Positions 60,780 through 64,000 of a DNA stretch of 64,000 bases are shown one piece after another. The translations under genes and the position numbers were made by a program. This DNA comes from Chionoecetes opilio. Its lineage: Eukaryota; Arthropoda; Malacostraca; Decapoda; Majidae. Every line of letters begins with the position of its first letter. Position 1 is the first letter of the stretch. Below the pieces are notes generated by a model. The model was not told where the DNA came from and ran no database searches. It was given only the letters and a program-made list of their open reading frames with translations. The stretch spans positions 62,001-126,000 of the forward strand of contig JACEEZ010000091.1 of assembly GCA_016584305.1 (NCBI GenBank). Direction: 5' to 3'.

Positions 60780-62060
60780 TCCCATCATCGTCAACCCAAT
60801 CAAACTTTCAAAATTCCAGCTGTCTGATTAGTTCAAGTTTTACATTGGATGACTTGTAAAGCCTCCATTACTGGGATTGGCTGATGTCTCTTATCATGAG
60901 TCTTTATGTGTCAGATAATACTGGCGGGCGAGTGAGGCAGCTCCACGCCGACCCTATGCGTGAACCTCAATGCGACGGAGATGATAACCGAGGCCACACG
61001 TCTACCTTTAGGCTACATTACGTTAGATTGTTGGAATAATTTTGACCTGTAATTTGACATCACTATCCGTAGCCTATTCCTTCCAACCGAACTGGATTCC
61101 ACCCTGGGTCTGGGTGGGTCGAGGATCATGGGTCATGCATGGGCAGGGGTGGACTGGGACTTTTGGCGTTGACCAGCCCACTTTGTGGAAAGGCGGGGGG
61201 GGGGGGGGGGGTTGAGAGCCAACGCAGTTAGGGGTTTTTGAAAATAAAAAAAATTCATTATAAATTTCCAGAAATCATGGATATAGAAATGTATGTATTA
61301 ACGCCACCAGACTTCTGTAAATCGAAAAGAAACTTTGTCCTGGCGACTTTAGTGTTATCTACGGTAGACAAGTCATAATTTTAGTAAGTTATAAGGAATA
61401 AGAGCCTGAAAGTTGATATCTATAACACTCATATCTCTATCCTTCAAATTTTGCGAAAGTACTATCCGGCTCAGCATAACACAAATTAAATTGTTGAAAT
61501 ACGGCTTTGATCTTCAATTCGTTGCTAATTCCTCATCTTAGGTAGATCTATCAGATATTGATAGATTAAAATAATAATAAATACGAAAATCAATGCAACA
61601 CAGTACACACCTCCCACGCCACGGGCACTACAAATCAATAACTAAATGACTGTGTGACAACAGCGGCAGACGGCAGTCCTACCACTGTTGCCACAAGTAA
61701 TGGACCCATTTACTCTACTTGAGGTAAGGATTGATTTGACATCTTCAAGCCTCATATAGTTGGGCAGTGATGTTGATTTTTCTATGTGAACAGTATTTTT
61801 GATGATACAGCCAATTTAAGTGCAGGAAAATGTATACGCTCTAAAACGACTGGCGCCATGTTGTGACGTCATAAGCATAAACAACAGAGCAAAACCGCTG
61901 TCAAGCGGCCGCTACTATTATGTACTACCTACTAATACACCGACTTGCATTACCCCTACTACCGCAAGATGACCAGTAATCCTCCTTCAAGTGATGTAGT
62001 AGGTATTCACTGTTTGTGAATATGTAAGTTGTAGTTTATAAGGAAAAAGTGGATAGACAG
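60780..62060. other. Intergenic stretch without recognised genes
   Basis: It contains a G-run at 61194-61212 and a partial copy of the dispersed TIR repeat at 61255-61371 (ending GGCGACTTTAGTGTTATCTA). Perhaps the 5' UTR of the CR1 element lies from about 61830. I see nothing else. Confidence 0.6.
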
Positions 62061-62087
62061 AGATAAGTGGCCCGTGACACCTGACAA

Positions 62088-63236
62088 GTGATGACTTCTG
62101 GGATCGGCATTCCTCAGTCGTCGTGTCGTCTCCGTGAAGTGAGGTTGTGCTTTGGTTTAGCTCCCAGGATTAGAATGGCTACGTCTGTGATGGGGAGTGT
62201 TGTGGAGGTGGAGAGTGAAGTGGTGTTGTGTGTTGGTGCTGGGGGTGAGAGTGGTAGTGTGGTAGGAGTGAAGGAGGCTGAGGTTAAGGGAGGTAGAAGG
62301 GTCGAGGGAGAGTGTAGTGAAGGGTGTGGTGCGGCGCTTAAGACTATTCTGGAGGCGATAGAAGACCTGAAAAGGAGCTTTGCAAGTGAAGTGAACGATT
62401 TGAAAAGCGTTGTGAAGAAGCAGGAAATAGAGATACGTTCTCTTAAGTGTGTAGGTGAAGGTCCGAGTGGAGGGGCACATGCGAGTGATGTGCCTGTAGG
62501 GGTACCAGAGCGAGATGTGACTCAAGCGACTACTAAGGTTCCTAGTAAGTCACCAGGGATTGGTGTTTGGAAGGTAGTTGATCATGGAGCCCGCCCGCAG
62601 GAGAAAAAGGTAAACAAGGACCATCTTTTGTGCACGAACTCATTTCAGGTACTCTCGGGGCTGCAAGAGGATGATACGGAGGTTAGGGAGGTAGACGATA
62701 CATCATTACCCGAAGGTAAAATCTTGGTTGTTGGTGACAGTCAGGTTAGACATCTTGACAGCAGGTTCTGTGACAGAGAAGGGATGCGCATGAAGTCGGT
62801 GAGTTACCCAGGGAAGGGGATAGGTTATGTTAGTGACAAGATAGTTGAGTGCATGGCGGACCAAGGGAAAAAGCCCATCGTCTGCCTGAGCGCTGGGGGA
62901 AATGATGTTGGGTGTGTAAGAAGTGAGGAATTGCTACGGCGGTTCAAGGAAGCTGTAGGTAAAGTTAGGGACAGGGGTGGGTTCCCTGTGGTGTGTGGTG
63001 TCCTTCCAAGACGCTTTGTTGACGACATGTGGTACTCCAGGGCTATTGCGGTGAATTGCCGGCTGGCACTTCATTGCAAAGCCAATGGTTGGGCCTTTGT
63101 CGACAGCTGGGACCTCTTTTTCGGGCATAACAGCCTCTACCGCAGGGACGGGGTGCACTTTTCGAGGAAAGGAGTTCAGATCTTGTCTGAATCCCTTGAA
63201 AGGGAGGTAGATGCACTGCAGGCTTTTTTAAGATAG
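62088..63236 (+). CDS. CR1-type LINE ORF1 with SGNH (GDSL-like) esterase domain
   Basis: The 382-codon frame is open. Residues about 60-140 form a short predicted coiled coil (LKTILEAIEDLKRSF, LKSVVKKQEIEIRSLK). Residues about 210-380 form an SGNH hydrolase fold: KILVVGDSQVRHLD (GDS block), CLSAGGNDVG (GGND block) and RRDGVHFSRKG (D..H block), so the catalytic Ser, Asp and His are all present. Such esterases are typical of CR1/L2 ORF1 proteins. The start could also be an internal Met near 62175. ORF2 starts 80 bases downstream. Confidence 0.9.
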   Translation: MMTSGIGIPQSSCRLREVRLCFGLAPRIRMATSVMGSVVEVESEVVLCVGAGGESGSVVGVKEAEVKGGRRVEGECSEGCGAALKTILEAIEDLKRSFASEVNDLKSVVKKQEIEIRSLKCVGEGPSGGAHASDVPVGVPERDVTQATTKVPSKSPGIGVWKVVDHGARPQEKKVNKDHLLCTNSFQVLSGLQEDDTEVREVDDTSLPEGKILVVGDSQVRHLDSRFCDREGMRMKSVSYPGKGIGYVSDKIVECMADQGKKPIVCLSAGGNDVGCVRSEELLRRFKEAVGKVRDRGGFPVVCGVLPRRFVDDMWYSRAIAVNCRLALHCKANGWAFVDSWDLFFGHNSLYRRDGVHFSRKGVQILSESLEREVDALQAFLR

Positions 63237-63316
63237 AGAACCGGGGTTTAGACACGGGGGTCGGGGTAAAGGAAACTTGCGACACTAGGAGGAGTTTCAG
63301 AAGGCAGGGAACTAAA

Positions 63317-64000
63317 GTGATTCGTAAGAAGAGAGAGAGGAGGGGTTTAGTTAAAGATAAAGGGAAAATTGACAAAAAAAAGAGGAGTTGCTTGAAGGTT
63401 TACTATACAAACTGTAGGAGTATTTTAAAAAAGATAGATTTCCTGAGAGGAATAAATAGTGTAGAGGATTTTGATATAATAGCATTAACAGAAACATGGT
63501 TGGATATGTCAGGAAAGGTATTCGATCCGGAAGTCGAGATAGCTGGGTATAAGTTATTTCACAAGGACAGAGTAGGCAGACGAGGAGGAGGAGTTGCGCT
63601 TTATGCAAGAGATGCATTGCAGTGTTGTGTTAACAATGTTATAAAAACAGATGACAGCATAGAGTCTATATGGGTAGAGGTTACGGAGGGAACTGAGAAA
63701 ATGGTTTGGGTGTAGTGTATAGGCCTCCAAACTTATGTAAAGAGGATTCAGCTCCTATATGGGAAGAAATAAAAAGGCCTGCAGATATAATCGATTATGC
63801 GTGGTGGGAGATTTTAATCTTAGGAATATAGACTGGGATTTAATCATAGGTGACAGCGATGCAGATGAATTGTTAAATATAATCCAGGATAACTTCCTAA
63901 GTCAAGCAATCAAGGAGCCTACTAGAGGAGATAATATTCTAGATCTATTGCTGACAAATAGAGACGATTTAGTTACAAATGTGGAGGTCGGGGGGAGTTT
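63317..64000 (+). pseudogene. CR1 LINE ORF2, endonuclease part, frameshifted and cut by the window end
   Basis: The open piece to 63715 has KVYYTNCRSILKKIDFL, DIIALTETWLD and GRRGGGVALYARD, the first half of an AP endonuclease. After a frameshift near 63710 the domain continues VYRPPNLCKED, VVGDFNLRNIDWD and EPTRGDNILDLLLTN. The RT would lie beyond the window. Confidence 0.9.

Overview
This is eukaryotic DNA. One gene with 25 recognised coding exons and canonical GT-AG introns fills the right half of the window, and most of the rest is transposable elements. The arthropod-style TTAGG/CCTAA-rich arrays, CR1-like LINEs, TTAA- and TA-flanked DNA transposons, tRNA-derived SINEs and very heavy microsatellite load suggest an arthropod, most plausibly a decapod crustacean. 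That assignment is inference; no diagnostic host RNA gene is present.

Layout. 1-8.1 kb: a 24-25 bp minisatellite is interrupted by a 5.2 kb inverted-repeat-bounded element. A 923 bp assembly gap and two copies of a dispersed TIR repeat follow. 8.1-8.8 kb: GC-richer, apparently unique DNA that could hold a promoter or 5' exon. 8.8-12.4 kb: a nearly intact minus-strand LINE (CCCH ORF1, endonuclease-RT ORF2). 12.4-24.4 kb: a nested transposon complex. A foldback element carries a 4.0 kb hAT transposon in its left arm, a minus-strand esterase-EN-RT LINE in its right arm (itself hit by an 834 bp TIR element), and a second palindromic element (itself hit by a small hAT).

25.0-57.1 kb: a plus-strand kinesin-4 (KIF4/chromokinesin) gene. 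Summed coding length is 3,624 nt (1,207 aa plus stop) if five single-base homopolymer contractions in exons 4 and 5 are allowed for. It has an N-terminal motor (P-loop, switch I, switch II), a neck and long coiled coil, an acidic segment, a ten-cysteine KIF4-type domain and a short tail. Its introns hold seven copies of a ~210 bp TTAA-flanked MITE, CR1 fragments, pogo/Tigger-like, PIF/Harbinger-like and hAT-like elements, foldback elements and SINEs. Intron 5 (10 kb) includes 28.74-34.5 kb, whose base pattern looks like unpolished read sequence. A ZBED5/FAM200-type hAT transposase is still recognisable inside it.

57.8-60.1 kb: a TIR element with TA flanks encodes a broken PIN/FEN-like (HEEADT...DTDVL...TGCDT) protein. 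60.3-62.0 kb: a LINE RT fragment and little else. 62.1-64.0 kb: the 5' half of a CR1 LINE (SGNH-esterase ORF1 and start of the endonuclease ORF2), cut by the window edge.

The only host gene clearly supported is the kinesin. The main biological interest is transposon nesting: several insertions can be removed on paper at their target-site duplications, and in two cases the interrupted reading frame is restored exactly.
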